Assembly: GCA_016840125.1 (NCBI GenBank)
Contig: JAEOSY010000603.1
Span: 1 to 26,716 of the forward strand
Source of the DNA: Candidatus Helarchaeota archaeon
Lineage (GTDB): Archaea > Asgardarchaeota > Lokiarchaeia > Helarchaeales > HEL-GB-A
Reading direction: 5' to 3'
DNA: 26,716 nucleotides
Shown here: positions 5,837-14,340 of the stretch, one piece after another
Numbering within the stretch: position 1 is the stretch's first letter
Layout: the number at the start of each line of letters is the position of its first letter
The notes under the pieces: model-generated
What the model was told of the DNA's origin: nothing
The model's database searches: none
What the model saw: only the letters and a program-made list of their open reading frames with translations
Made by a program: the position numbers and the translations under genes

Positions 5837-7111
5837 ATGAAGAAGAAAGAAGAAGACTCAAAAAAGTCAGTAACAATAAAGCGAAAGCAAATTAAATATC
5901 GTCCCGTTCCAATCAGGGAATTACTTACTGAAATGAAAAATATTGTCGAATTACAAATTGACCTCGCCTATTCCGCCGTTATTTTTCAGAATCAAGAAAT
6001 TGCCGAAGAAGTGTATAAACTAGAGGAAATAAATCATAATTTGACTTTTCTAGCTGAAATGAACACAATGTTAGCAGTACGTGATGCGGAAGACGCACAA
6101 AGTTTGGAACATGTTATACGTATTGCTTATATGACGGATAAAATTTCAGATGCGGCCGCAGACATTGCTGGAATTATCGTACAACACATGGGATTGCACC
6201 CCTCTCTACGGAAAATCATTCAAGTCACGAAGGAGCCTTTAATTAGAGTAGAAATTTCAAAGAAAAGTATGTTTGTGAATAAAACTATTGGAGAATCGAA
6301 GATTCGAACTAAAACAGGATCAGACATCATTGCGATTCGAAGAGATAAGGAAAACCGATGGATCTATGATCCAGACAAGAATACTAAAATAAAGGCACGA
6401 GATATACTCATCGCTCGTGGGCCTTTAGCTGGAAATGAAATGCTGACAATTTTATGTGGCGATGGAAAAGTTCATAGGGATAAGGGGAAGGATGAAGCAC
6501 TTATTCAAGAACCAATAGCTGTGATTGACGAAAAAGAATTGGCTATGTTAAAAAATACTGAAAAAGTCCTCTCTGAGCTGATAAACAAATCAGAATCCAT
6601 GGTTGGATTAGCATTTTCTGCACTTCTCTTCACTAATTATGAGTTAGCAGAAGATGTTATAGAGATGGAAATGGAAGTAGATAATCTATATAAAGAATTC
6701 GAGGAACTAATATTAACATTAGCGAAACTCGTGGAGGAACCGAAAAATTTAACTGGCATGCTTCAACTTGGTGTTAGTGGTGAAAACATCTCCGATGCTG
6801 CAGCCGCGATCGCTGAAATTGTGTTACACGGTCTCCCCATCCATCCAGTCTTTGAAATGGCAATTGCAGCAGCAGATGAGACAATTGCTCGTGTTGAAAT
6901 TGAAGATGAATCCTACATGGCAAATAAACGATTCAAAGATTTAAACCTACCAGTCGAAACGGGTATGCGTATTTTGGCAATTAAACGGAAATATGATTGG
7001 ATCTATAATCCGCGCAAAGAATGTAAAATCAATCCAGGCGATATTTTGATTGGAATTGGACCAGAAGATGGAAGTAAAACATTTATCGATTGGGCTTCTA
7101 AAAAAAAGTAG
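5837..7111 (+). CDS. Protein with duplicated PhoU and TrkA_C domains
   Basis: The protein is an internal tandem duplication. A PhoU-like helical domain (about residues 20-110) is followed by an RCK C-terminal (TrkA_C) domain (about 130-205), and both are repeated (about 225-330 and 345-420). The two halves share ISDAAA(D/A)IA and W-I-Y-(D/N)-P segments, and each TrkA_C half ends in a DIL-I-x-x-GP motif. TrkA_C domains bind small ligands to gate ion transport. Proteins of this layout are predicted cytoplasmic regulators of anion or phosphate transport; no partner transporter lies in the window. ATG 5837 is preferred, with GTG 5822 adding five residues. UPF0248 follows after 9 bp, so it heads an operon. 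Confidence 0.85.
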   Translation: MKKKEEDSKKSVTIKRKQIKYRPVPIRELLTEMKNIVELQIDLAYSAVIFQNQEIAEEVYKLEEINHNLTFLAEMNTMLAVRDAEDAQSLEHVIRIAYMTDKISDAAADIAGIIVQHMGLHPSLRKIIQVTKEPLIRVEISKKSMFVNKTIGESKIRTKTGSDIIAIRRDKENRWIYDPDKNTKIKARDILIARGPLAGNEMLTILCGDGKVHRDKGKDEALIQEPIAVIDEKELAMLKNTEKVLSELINKSESMVGLAFSALLFTNYELAEDVIEMEMEVDNLYKEFEELILTLAKLVEEPKNLTGMLQLGVSGENISDAAAAIAEIVLHGLPIHPVFEMAIAAADETIARVEIEDESYMANKRFKDLNLPVETGMRILAIKRKYDWIYNPRKECKINPGDILIGIGPEDGSKTFIDWASKKK

Positions 7112-7120
7112 GACTTTTAA

Positions 7121-7393
7121 ATGCCCGAGAGTTTAATTCGAAAAATTCTCAATCAGCTGAAATGGGACTCACAAAAGAATCTTTCAGACTATAATATAAC
7201 ATTTCTCCACCGGGGGGCGCCCAACGATTTAAAGACTTACCCGGCAGACAAAATTAAGGCGATAAAAATATCTTACCTTTTGTTTGTTGACGAGATTACT
7301 CTGGAGGATGTTGTTATCCCCTTTCATCGGATCAGACGAATTTATAACAAACAAACGAACGAAGTAATTTGGGAAAAATTAGAAAGTGATTAA
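7121..7393 (+). CDS. UPF0248 (MJ1316-type, DUF504) small protein
   Basis: At 90 residues it fits the archaeal UPF0248/DUF504 family. The start LIRKILNQLKWD, the conserved TFLHRGAPNDLKTYPADKI block, the VVIPFHRIRRI segment and the end NEVIWEK match the family pattern. The MJ1316 domain has been proposed to act in RNA processing or RNA end recognition, and no activity is established for this copy. It is 9 bp after the PhoU/TrkA_C gene and 3 bp before NOG1, an arrangement that suggests cotranscription and supports a link to RNA or ribosome work. Confidence 0.85.
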   Translation: MPESLIRKILNQLKWDSQKNLSDYNITFLHRGAPNDLKTYPADKIKAIKISYLLFVDEITLEDVVIPFHRIRRIYNKQTNEVIWEKLESD

Positions 7394-7396
7394 TCA

Positions 7397-8440
7397 ATGA
7401 AAAATCCATTTTCAAAAATGATGACCATTTATAAGACACAGGAACTGCTTGATATCGCTTTCCATCGAGCTTCAAATCTTGAAATTAAATTTAGACCCCG
7501 TACCTCCGACATTTATAAGGCTCGGAAGCGCGAAAAAGCACGTATTACTGCAGTTACCGATGATTTAATTGCTAGGCTCACGAAAATGGTAAAAACCTTT
7601 CCGACTTTTGATAATCTTCATCCCTTTTATTATGATCTGACTAAAACCTTAGTAGATCTTGATCAATTTAAAAAGGTTATAGCCTCCCTGAGTGGCACCC
7701 TTAAAATTATTAAAAAGGTCCATCGCGAACACTTCTATAAAATTGCATACGCTCGCGATCCTAACGTAGCGGGAACTGCCCGAAAAGCTTTTTATGGACG
7801 GATTTCTTCAATAATCAATCGTATGGAAGATCAATTAGATTACTTAAGAGCGCAAAGAGATATATTTCGTAAGTTGCCATCAATCTCTCCCGACAACTTC
7901 ACTATAGTTGTTGCTGGATATCCAAATGTTGGGAAAAGCTCTCTTGTTCGTGCGATATCGTCCGCTAATCCAGAAATCTCATATTATCCCTTCACAACTC
8001 GTAAGCTTATCGTTGGACATCGAATTCTACATGCAGATGATCCTATCCCATTAAGAATTCAAATACTGGATACCCCTGGATTGCTGGATCGCCCTCTCTC
8101 CAAACGTAATAATATCGAATTACAAGCAATTGTGGCATTAAAACATCTAGCTAATGTCATCGTCTTTATGATTGATCCCTCTGAGACATGTGGGTATTCA
8201 ATTGCCAATCAAACCCATTTGTTAAAAGAAATTCATTCGACATTTCAAGATATTCCCTTAATTCTTAACCTTAACAAGATGGATATCATTCAGCCAGAAC
8301 AAGTTTCGCTGGTTACGAACGAAATTCAAGCAAGTTTCCCTAGTGAAGAACCAGAAATTTTAGAAACAATTGCGGTTAAAGAAGAAGGTGTAACCGAAAT
8401 ATTCGATGCCGCAATGAGATATTCCCCAGATGATTATTAG
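7397..8440 (+). CDS. nog1: NOG1-type GTPase for large ribosomal subunit assembly
   Basis: The 347-residue protein has the NOG1 N-terminal helical domain (about 1-160; start includes SKMMTIYKTQELLDIAFHRA) followed by an Obg-like GTPase domain. Motifs visible are the P-loop GYPNVGKSS at 174-182, a switch I region around FTTRKL, DTPG at 225-228 and NKMD at 293-296. In eukaryotes NOG1 binds the pre-60S particle near the peptidyl-transferase region; archaeal members have about this length and lack the long eukaryotic C-terminal extension. It is the last gene of the operon and overlaps the convergent AmrS-like gene by 4 bp. Confidence 0.93.
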   Translation: MKNPFSKMMTIYKTQELLDIAFHRASNLEIKFRPRTSDIYKARKREKARITAVTDDLIARLTKMVKTFPTFDNLHPFYYDLTKTLVDLDQFKKVIASLSGTLKIIKKVHREHFYKIAYARDPNVAGTARKAFYGRISSIINRMEDQLDYLRAQRDIFRKLPSISPDNFTIVVAGYPNVGKSSLVRAISSANPEISYYPFTTRKLIVGHRILHADDPIPLRIQILDTPGLLDRPLSKRNNIELQAIVALKHLANVIVFMIDPSETCGYSIANQTHLLKEIHSTFQDIPLILNLNKMDIIQPEQVSLVTNEIQASFPSEEPEILETIAVKEEGVTEIFDAAMRYSPDDY

Positions 8441-9489
8441 AAAAAAGAACGCCAAGATTTCGACTTACTAAATTCCCCTCTAACATTTATTGATGTGCCA
8501 CAATTCTTACATACGTTCTTCTTATTCATATCCCACCGATTAATTGAAAATCCGATACGGCCAATGACATTATTACCGCAGTTCGGACAAAAAGTATTCT
8601 CCCCTTCATTTCCTGGAATATTCCCACAATAGACATATTGAAGTCCAACCTCTATTGCGGTATCTCGAGCATTTGTTACTGTTTCTACTGGCGTAGATTT
8701 CACATGACTTAACTCATACATCGGATGGAACCGGCTGAAATGCAAAGGTGTATCTGCACCTAACTCATTTAAAACCCACTCAGCTAATTGGCGTATCTCC
8801 TCAGGTGTATCATTGTAACCTGGAATGATCAGATTCGTGCATTCTATATATACCCCATGGTCCTTCATGTATTTAGTCGCTTCTAATACTGGTTTAACCC
8901 GAGGGACACCACAAACCTCTTTGTAGAATTTATCCGTGATCGCTTTGATATCTACATTAGCTGCATCAATGAGCGGGGCTAAGGGTTCCAAAGCTTTTAA
9001 GGTAATATATCCATTTGTCACCAAAACGTTGAATATCCCCTCTGAGTGCGCAACCTTGGCACAATCCAAAATAAACTCATAAAACGTTAGGGGCTCATTG
9101 TAAGTATAGGCAACCGACTTACACCCTGCCTTTTTCGCTGCTTTCACGACGTCTTCAGGGGTAACCTCTCTTAAATTGCGAGATTCTTCAACACCCGCTT
9201 GGCTAATATGCCAATTTTGGCAATGCAGACAGGACATCGTGCATCCCGTACTGGAGATGGAGTAGGCACCCGAGCCCGGCCAGAAATGAAAGAGGGGCTT
9301 CTTCTCAATTGGATCTGGAGTCATCGCAGATAGACCGCCATATACTAAGGAATATAATGTGCCCCCCTCGCTTTTCCGTGCACCACATTTCCCAATTTCC
9401 CCTGATTTTAGAACACAGTAATTTGGACATAATTTGCAGGCAACCACTTGATTATCGCGCTTATTCCACATTAACGCTTCTTTTTTCAC
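8437..9489 (-). CDS. amrS: AmmeMemoRadiSam-type radical SAM protein (AmrS-like)
   Basis: The radical SAM cluster motif is C83-TMS-C87-LH-C90, CxxxCxxC, in the PflA-activase-like context TGCTMSCLHCQNW. An N-terminal cysteine set (C18, C21, C25, C35) and a C-terminal zinc-ribbon (CPNCG and CKNCG near residues 307-336) match the AmrS family. AmrS, with an AmmeMemo-domain protein, is part of a widespread but functionally unclear three-domain system. The partner genes are not in this window. Start GTG 9489 follows GGTGAGGG. Length, 350 residues, is normal for the family. Confidence 0.88.
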   Translation of the reverse strand: MKKEALMWNKRDNQVVACKLCPNYCVLKSGEIGKCGARKSEGGTLYSLVYGGLSAMTPDPIEKKPLFHFWPGSGAYSISSTGCTMSCLHCQNWHISQAGVEESRNLREVTPEDVVKAAKKAGCKSVAYTYNEPLTFYEFILDCAKVAHSEGIFNVLVTNGYITLKALEPLAPLIDAANVDIKAITDKFYKEVCGVPRVKPVLEATKYMKDHGVYIECTNLIIPGYNDTPEEIRQLAEWVLNELGADTPLHFSRFHPMYELSHVKSTPVETVTNARDTAIEVGLQYVYCGNIPGNEGENTFCPNCGNNVIGRIGFSINRWDMNKKNVCKNCGTSINVRGEFSKSKSWRSFF

Positions 9490-9597
9490 GAAAAACCCTC
9501 ACCAAAAGCGAAGACAGTCACTATAATTATAACAACAAATATATTAATTAAAATTTTTAAATCCAATTATATAATTTTTTAAGAAGGTGGCTAAAAA

Positions 9598-10473
9598 TTG
9601 ATTGTGGTTCCTGGTCCTGCATCCCAGATATTGGGTGTGGAAATCGCTAAATTATTAAATAATGCGACAATTGCTCCCGTGAAGTTTAAGAGATTTCCAG
9701 ATGGCGAAGCTTATGTTCGAATTGATGCAGATATGAAAGGCGAGCATGTCCTAATAGTTCAATCGACATACCCTCCCCAAGATTACCACTTGATGCAGTT
9801 ATACCAATTAATTGATGCAGCACATGATTCAAAGGCAAAAAAGATAAACGTGTTCGTTCCCTACCTTGCCTACTCAAGACAGGATAAAAAATTCCTTGAT
9901 GGCGAACCCCTTACCTCAAAAATTGTTTGCAAGACCATTGAAAATTTAGGTGCCGATGAAATTTATGTCTTAGATATTCATTCAAACATAGTCTTAGAAT
10001 TTTTTTCCATTCCAACTCATAATTTAATTGCTTTAGATTTATTTTGCGATTATTTTAATAAACTTTCACTCCACAAGCCACTAATTGTTGCACCAGATGA
10101 AAGTGCCCTTCCAAAAGCCCAAAAAGCCGCGACTCTTATGAATTCTGATTGCACCTATATTTGTAAAACTCGAGATCTACATACAGGTGAAACTTCCATT
10201 ACTCTAAAAGAAATGAATGTGGCGAACCGTGATCTTATTCTGATCGATGATATCATCTCTACCGGTGGGACTATGGCAAAAACCATTGAATTAGCTAAGA
10301 ATCAAGGTGCGAATCAAATTTACGCTGCTGCTTCCCATGCCCTATTGATCGAAAATGCCAAGAGGCGAATATTAGAAGCGGGTGCTACAGCTATTATTGG
10401 TACAAATTCCGTCGATACAGAGTGTGCCAAAATTAGTATTGCTCCGTTATTTGTTGAGAAATTTTCTAAATGA
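9598..10473 (+). CDS. prs: Ribose-phosphate pyrophosphokinase
   Basis: This enzyme makes PRPP from ribose 5-phosphate and ATP for nucleotide, histidine and tryptophan pathways. Conserved features are the FPDGE segment (34-38), SRQDK flexible-loop residues (93-97), the catalytic DIHS site (126-129), and the PRPP-binding loop LILIDDIISTGGTM at 213-226. The 291-residue length and sequence agree with archaeal PRPP synthetases. TTG 9598 is chosen because AAGAAGGTGG ends 7 bp before it and the homologous start (IVVPGPASQ) follows at once. A membrane peptidase gene begins 20 bp downstream. Confidence 0.95.
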   Translation: MIVVPGPASQILGVEIAKLLNNATIAPVKFKRFPDGEAYVRIDADMKGEHVLIVQSTYPPQDYHLMQLYQLIDAAHDSKAKKINVFVPYLAYSRQDKKFLDGEPLTSKIVCKTIENLGADEIYVLDIHSNIVLEFFSIPTHNLIALDLFCDYFNKLSLHKPLIVAPDESALPKAQKAATLMNSDCTYICKTRDLHTGETSITLKEMNVANRDLILIDDIISTGGTMAKTIELAKNQGANQIYAAASHALLIENAKRRILEAGATAIIGTNSVDTECAKISIAPLFVEKFSK

Positions 10474-10493
10474 TCCCGTAAGTAGGACTGCCT

Positions 10494-11747
10494 ATGAAGA
10501 CAGATGATCAATATACGGAATACATGTTTACTTTCGTTGATACGATCTGTAAGAAATTTGGTCCTAGGTATTCATGTAGCCAAGCTGAGAAAGATGCTAA
10601 TCTATGGATCAGGGATGAACTCGATAAATTCTGTGATGAAACTTTCATTGATGAATTTGAAACGCATCCCGGACTCTATCCGATAGGGATTTTCAAGATA
10701 TTCCGATTATTAGGCGCAATTTCCTTTATTTTTATGCCCATCATCTTCCCTTGGCCAATTCTATCAACTATTTGTGTCTTTGTGGCGCTCTTTGTTTTCA
10801 TTACCGAACTCTTTTTCATGAAAGAATGGATTAGCCCTTTATTCAAGAAGGGGACTTCTAGCAATGCTTGGGGGATAATTAAACCCACTGGTGAAACAAA
10901 GTTCCGCATAATCTTCGAGGGACATACCGATAGTGCAATTCAAATGAAAATAGCTAGCTTCGATGAAAAACCCCCGCTTGCAACAGTTATCATTGGGTTT
11001 TATTTCTTAATCCATACCATTATTTTCTCCTTAGTAAAATTTTTTGGGCTACTTAATGGGTCGATAGCTCAATCCCAATGGTGGATCTTTTCTTGGACCA
11101 TTATAGATTGGATCTACTTTATTTCCCTTGTTATCCTTTACCCCCTTTTCCTCAAAGCCGTGGGTGGATTTCTTGGAGATACTGTTGTACTAGGTGCCAA
11201 CGATAATTTGTCCGCCAGTGCTACAGCTGCAGCTATTGGTAAATACCTAAGTCAAAACCGCCCAAAAAATGTCGAAGTGTGGGTTGGATCTCAGGGAAGT
11301 GAAGAAGTTGGGGATAAGGGTGCAAAAGCCTTTGTGAAGAAGTACGGAGAAATGGGAAAATTAGATGATTGCTATTCCGTCGTATTAGATGCCTCTGGTG
11401 CGGGAACTGAGATATTTATTATCCATAAAGACACTATGCACCGCGCAACCCATAGCATGGAGATTATTGAACGATTTCAGAAGGCTCACGATATTTATAT
11501 GGAGGAAGATCCAAATGCTTTGAAGTGCGGAGTAGGTCGAATCCTTCTTGGGTCTTCTGATGCTTGCCGATACGCTCATGCTGGCTATAAAACTGTTTGT
11601 ATAATTGTCATGGACGGTGCCTTGAATAAACCTCGACATTGGCATTCTATCCATGACACTCCTGAAAATTTGGAGAAGAAAGTCCTTAAAGAAATGCTGG
11701 AAACTTGCCTTAATTTCGTTGAAATAGTAGATAAGGAATATAATTGA
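10494..11747 (+). CDS. Membrane-embedded M28-family metallopeptidase
   Basis: This 417-residue protein has the whole M28 zinc-peptidase residue set: H144 in HTDS, D237 in GANDN, the E270-E271 pair in GSEEVG, D299 in VVLDASG and H387 near the end. Such enzymes bind two zinc ions and usually act as aminopeptidases or carboxypeptidases. The unusual part is four predicted membrane segments: two before the first zinc ligand (about 67-107) and two between H144 and D237 (about 162-185 and 199-221). The peptidase fold is thus interrupted by membrane helices. Substrate is unknown. It follows prs by 20 bp and ends just before a T-tract. Confidence 0.8.
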   Translation: MKTDDQYTEYMFTFVDTICKKFGPRYSCSQAEKDANLWIRDELDKFCDETFIDEFETHPGLYPIGIFKIFRLLGAISFIFMPIIFPWPILSTICVFVALFVFITELFFMKEWISPLFKKGTSSNAWGIIKPTGETKFRIIFEGHTDSAIQMKIASFDEKPPLATVIIGFYFLIHTIIFSLVKFFGLLNGSIAQSQWWIFSWTIIDWIYFISLVILYPLFLKAVGGFLGDTVVLGANDNLSASATAAAIGKYLSQNRPKNVEVWVGSQGSEEVGDKGAKAFVKKYGEMGKLDDCYSVVLDASGAGTEIFIIHKDTMHRATHSMEIIERFQKAHDIYMEEDPNALKCGVGRILLGSSDACRYAHAGYKTVCIIVMDGALNKPRHWHSIHDTPENLEKKVLKEMLETCLNFVEIVDKEYN

Positions 11748-11754
11748 TTTTTTT
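11748..11754 (+). terminator. T-tract after the prs-peptidase unit
   Basis: A run of seven T starts at the base after the peptidase TGA stop. Archaeal RNA polymerase commonly stops at such tracts without a hairpin. Confidence 0.45.
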
Positions 11755-11837
11755 AAACACATAATCAACATAAAAATTAAGAATTATACCGAGAATATTC
11801 TTGAATACAAGTTTATTAAATCAAAGGAGTAAAAGAA

Positions 11838-13931
11838 ATGGCAAATAAAAAACTAGTAGGATCAATCATTATCATTATACTTATCCTTGTGATCGCTGTA
11901 TATTTTCTATTTCCCAGAGACCCCTCAGGAGATCCCTTTAGATCAAGATGGGACACGACATATTTTAGTGTGGGTTCGAGTGCTTCCAATCAAATCGCAC
12001 TCCCATTGGAATCAGGAGGGACCTATGATTTTCTGGTTGATTGGGGTGATGGGACTAGTGACCGAATCAAAAGCTGGAACCAGCCAGAAGTAAATCATAC
12101 ATATTCCTCAAGCGGTACATACAACGTAACTATTGTGGGAACCCTCATTGGATGGCGGTTTAACAATGGTGGAGATAGATTGAAGCTAATTGAAATTTAC
12201 GAATGGGGGTCCTTAAGACTAGGGAATTCAGGAGCTAATTTTTATGGCTGTACAAATCTTGCGATTAGTGCCGTTGATGTCTTGGATTTAACGGGAACAA
12301 CTAGTTTAGAGACTGCTTTTCGGAATTGTAATTTTGTTACCGCATCTAATATGAATAATTGGGATGTTTCAGGTGTTACAAACATGGCTTACATGTTCAG
12401 AGGAGCTAATAACTTCAATCAGAATATTAGTAACTGGGACACCTCGAGCGTGACAACCATGGCTTTCATGTTCTGGGGTGCTTATGCCTTTAACCAACCC
12501 CTTGGCACTTGGAACACAGCAAGGGTGACAAACATGGAGTCCATGTTCCGATCTGCCGATGCCTTCAACCAGCCTATAGGCAGCTGGAACACCTCGCGCG
12601 TGACAAACCTGGCTTTCATGTTCGCTAGTGCTGATATCTTCAACCAAAATATTGGCACCTGGGACACCTCACGCGTGACAAACCTGGCTTCTACATTCAG
12701 TTTTGCATCTGCCTTCAACCAGCCTATAGGCAGCTGGAACACCTCACGCGTGACAAGCCTGGCTTCTACATTCAGTTATAACCCTGCCTTCAACGCAGAC
12801 ATTGGCGCTTGGGATACCTCGAGCGTGACAACCATGGATTATACGTTCCAATCTGCTACTGCTTTCAACGCAGACATTGGCGCCTGGAACACCTCGCGCG
12901 TGACAACTATGTTTCAGATGTTCTATGGTGCGTCTGCGTTCAACCAAAATATTGGCACCTGGGACACCTCAAGCGTGAAGACTATGTTAGGTATGTTCCA
13001 ATCTGCTATTAACTTCGACCAAAACATTGGCGCTTGGGACACCTCGAACGTGTCATCCATGACTTCTATGTTCCAAAGTGCGTCTGCGTTCAACCAGCCT
13101 ATAGGCACCTGGAACGTATCGAGCGTGATAAGCATGTCTTATATGTTCTATGGAGCTACTGCCTTCAACCAAAACATTGGCACCTGGAACACTTCGAGTC
13201 TTGAATTTGTGAATCAGATGTTCCGAAATGCTGCTGCCTTCAACCAAAACATTGGCGCCTGGAACACCTCGGGCGTTACCAGCATGTACCAAATGTTCAG
13301 GAGTGCTACTACTTTCAACCAGCCTATAGGTACCTGGGACACCTCAAGCGTGGCAAGCATGTCCGGTATGTTCTATGGCGCTGCTGCCTTCAACCAACCC
13401 CTTGCCACTTGGAACACTTCGTCTGTGACAAATATGGTATCCCTGTTTGAAAGTGCTCTTGCCTTCAATCAATCCATTGGTGCTTGGGACACCTCGCGCG
13501 TGACAGACATGAGTTGGATGTTCTTTTCTGCTAATGACTTCAACCAGGATCTTAGCTCATGGAACACTTCACGCGTGATAAATATGGATAGTATGTTCCG
13601 ATCTGCCGATGTCTTCAACCAATCCCTTGGTACCTGGGACGTCTCGAGCGTTACGAACATGGTCCGTATGTTCAACGATGCTCTTGCCTTCAACCAAGCC
13701 CTTGGCGCTTGGAATGTTTCAAGCGTTGGATCGATGATCGGTATGTTTAATGGTAGTTCTTTATCAACCCCGAATTATGACAACTTGTTAATTGGATGGC
13801 GGACCTTAGGGACTTTACAAACTGGCGTTACTTTGGGTGCAGATACTCAATATAGTGGTGGTGCTGCTACTGCACATGGTGAACTCATCAGTATCTATTC
13901 TTGGACGATTAATGATGATGGACAAGTATAA
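11838..13931 (+). CDS. BspA-type (DUF285) repeat surface protein with signal anchor and PKD-like domain
   Basis: The 697-residue protein begins with an uncleaved-looking signal anchor (residues about 7-25), so the rest is outside the cell. Residues about 60-102 look like a PKD-type beta domain (VDWGDGT, HTYSSSGTYNVT). From residue 173 come 19 tandem repeats of exactly 25 residues, consensus G-x-W-(N/D)-T-S-x-V-T-x-M-x-x-M-F-x-x-A-x-A-F-N-Q-x-I. This is the DUF285/BspA-like leucine-rich repeat type seen in bacterial, mycoplasma and protist surface proteins, where it mediates binding. A good AAGGAG site lies 10 bp before ATG 11838. The ligand is unknown; horizontal acquisition is plausible but not shown. 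Confidence 0.9.
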   Translation: MANKKLVGSIIIIILILVIAVYFLFPRDPSGDPFRSRWDTTYFSVGSSASNQIALPLESGGTYDFLVDWGDGTSDRIKSWNQPEVNHTYSSSGTYNVTIVGTLIGWRFNNGGDRLKLIEIYEWGSLRLGNSGANFYGCTNLAISAVDVLDLTGTTSLETAFRNCNFVTASNMNNWDVSGVTNMAYMFRGANNFNQNISNWDTSSVTTMAFMFWGAYAFNQPLGTWNTARVTNMESMFRSADAFNQPIGSWNTSRVTNLAFMFASADIFNQNIGTWDTSRVTNLASTFSFASAFNQPIGSWNTSRVTSLASTFSYNPAFNADIGAWDTSSVTTMDYTFQSATAFNADIGAWNTSRVTTMFQMFYGASAFNQNIGTWDTSSVKTMLGMFQSAINFDQNIGAWDTSNVSSMTSMFQSASAFNQPIGTWNVSSVISMSYMFYGATAFNQNIGTWNTSSLEFVNQMFRNAAAFNQNIGAWNTSGVTSMYQMFRSATTFNQPIGTWDTSSVASMSGMFYGAAAFNQPLATWNTSSVTNMVSLFESALAFNQSIGAWDTSRVTDMSWMFFSANDFNQDLSSWNTSRVINMDSMFRSADVFNQSLGTWDVSSVTNMVRMFNDALAFNQALGAWNVSSVGSMIGMFNGSSLSTPNYDNLLIGWRTLGTLQTGVTLGADTQYSGGAATAHGELISIYSWTINDDGQV
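12354..13778 (+). repeat. 19 tandem 75-bp coding repeats
   Basis: The DUF285 repeats run in exact 75-bp register from 12354 with no insertion or deletion across 19 units. Neighbouring units share long nearly identical stretches, for example around CCTATAGGCAGCTGGAACAC in units 4 and 6. This suggests recent duplication or gene conversion and a locus prone to length change. Confidence 0.9.
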
Positions 13932-13946
13932 TAATTCTCCTTTTCC

Positions 13947-13953
13947 TTTTTTT
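13947..13953 (+). terminator. T-tract after the surface protein
   Basis: Seven T residues lie 16 bp past the stop codon within a pyrimidine-rich run, a likely archaeal termination tract. Confidence 0.4.
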
Positions 13954-14027
13954 CTGAGGAATAATTAACCCAGAAAGTTTAAACTGAACTTTAATATGCT
14001 GAAAGCGCTAGTAAAAAAAGCAAAACC

Positions 14028-14037
14028 TTTAAAAAAA
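14028..14037 (+). promoter_or_regulatory. TATA-like box of the L23-L2 operon
   Basis: TTTAAAAAAA is centred about 26 bp before ATG 14058, with no ribosome binding site between. This spacing fits a leaderless transcript starting at or near that ATG. Confidence 0.45.
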
Positions 14038-14057
14038 ATTTTGTCTTGATTACCACT

Positions 14058-14321
14058 ATGACTCAACCATATTCCATTGTCATTCAACCGGTGATGTCAG
14101 AATCAGCATTTGAGATGCTTGAGCGAGAGAATAAGCTGACTTTTATTGTTCATCGGTCTGCGAATAAACCCCAGATCAAATGGGCCGTCCAAAAACTTTA
14201 TGAGGTTAAAGTGGAGAAGGTCAATACCCTCATCTTGCCTGATGGGCGAAAAAAGGCTTACGTAAGACTATCTCCTGAGTCAAATGCAACAGACGTAGCC
14301 ACTCGATTGAATATCTTCTAA
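14058..14321 (+). CDS. rpl23: Large-subunit ribosomal protein L23
   Basis: The 87-residue protein fits archaeal L23 (uL23), which binds 23S rRNA at the nascent-chain exit tunnel. Diagnostic features are the start region [19 protein letters not shown], the [20 protein letters not shown] core and the [20 protein letters not shown] hairpin. ATG 14058 is preferred over TTG 14046 because the TATA-like box spacing suggests a leaderless message. L2 follows after 19 bp. Unlike the usual archaeal order, L4 does not precede it; a surface protein does. Confidence 0.95.
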   Translation: MTQPYSIVIQPVMSESAFEMLERENKLTFIVHRSANKPQIKWAVQKLYEVKVEKVNTLILPDGRKKAYVRLSPESNATDVATRLNIF

Positions 14322-14340
14322 AGCTAAGGAGCAAAAAAAA

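Noticed and set aside
12369..13693. Several long open frames on the minus strand and other frames inside the surface-protein gene
   Set aside because: They arise from the 75-bp repeat with biased codons and have repeat-derived, low-information translations; the plus-strand DUF285 frame explains the region.
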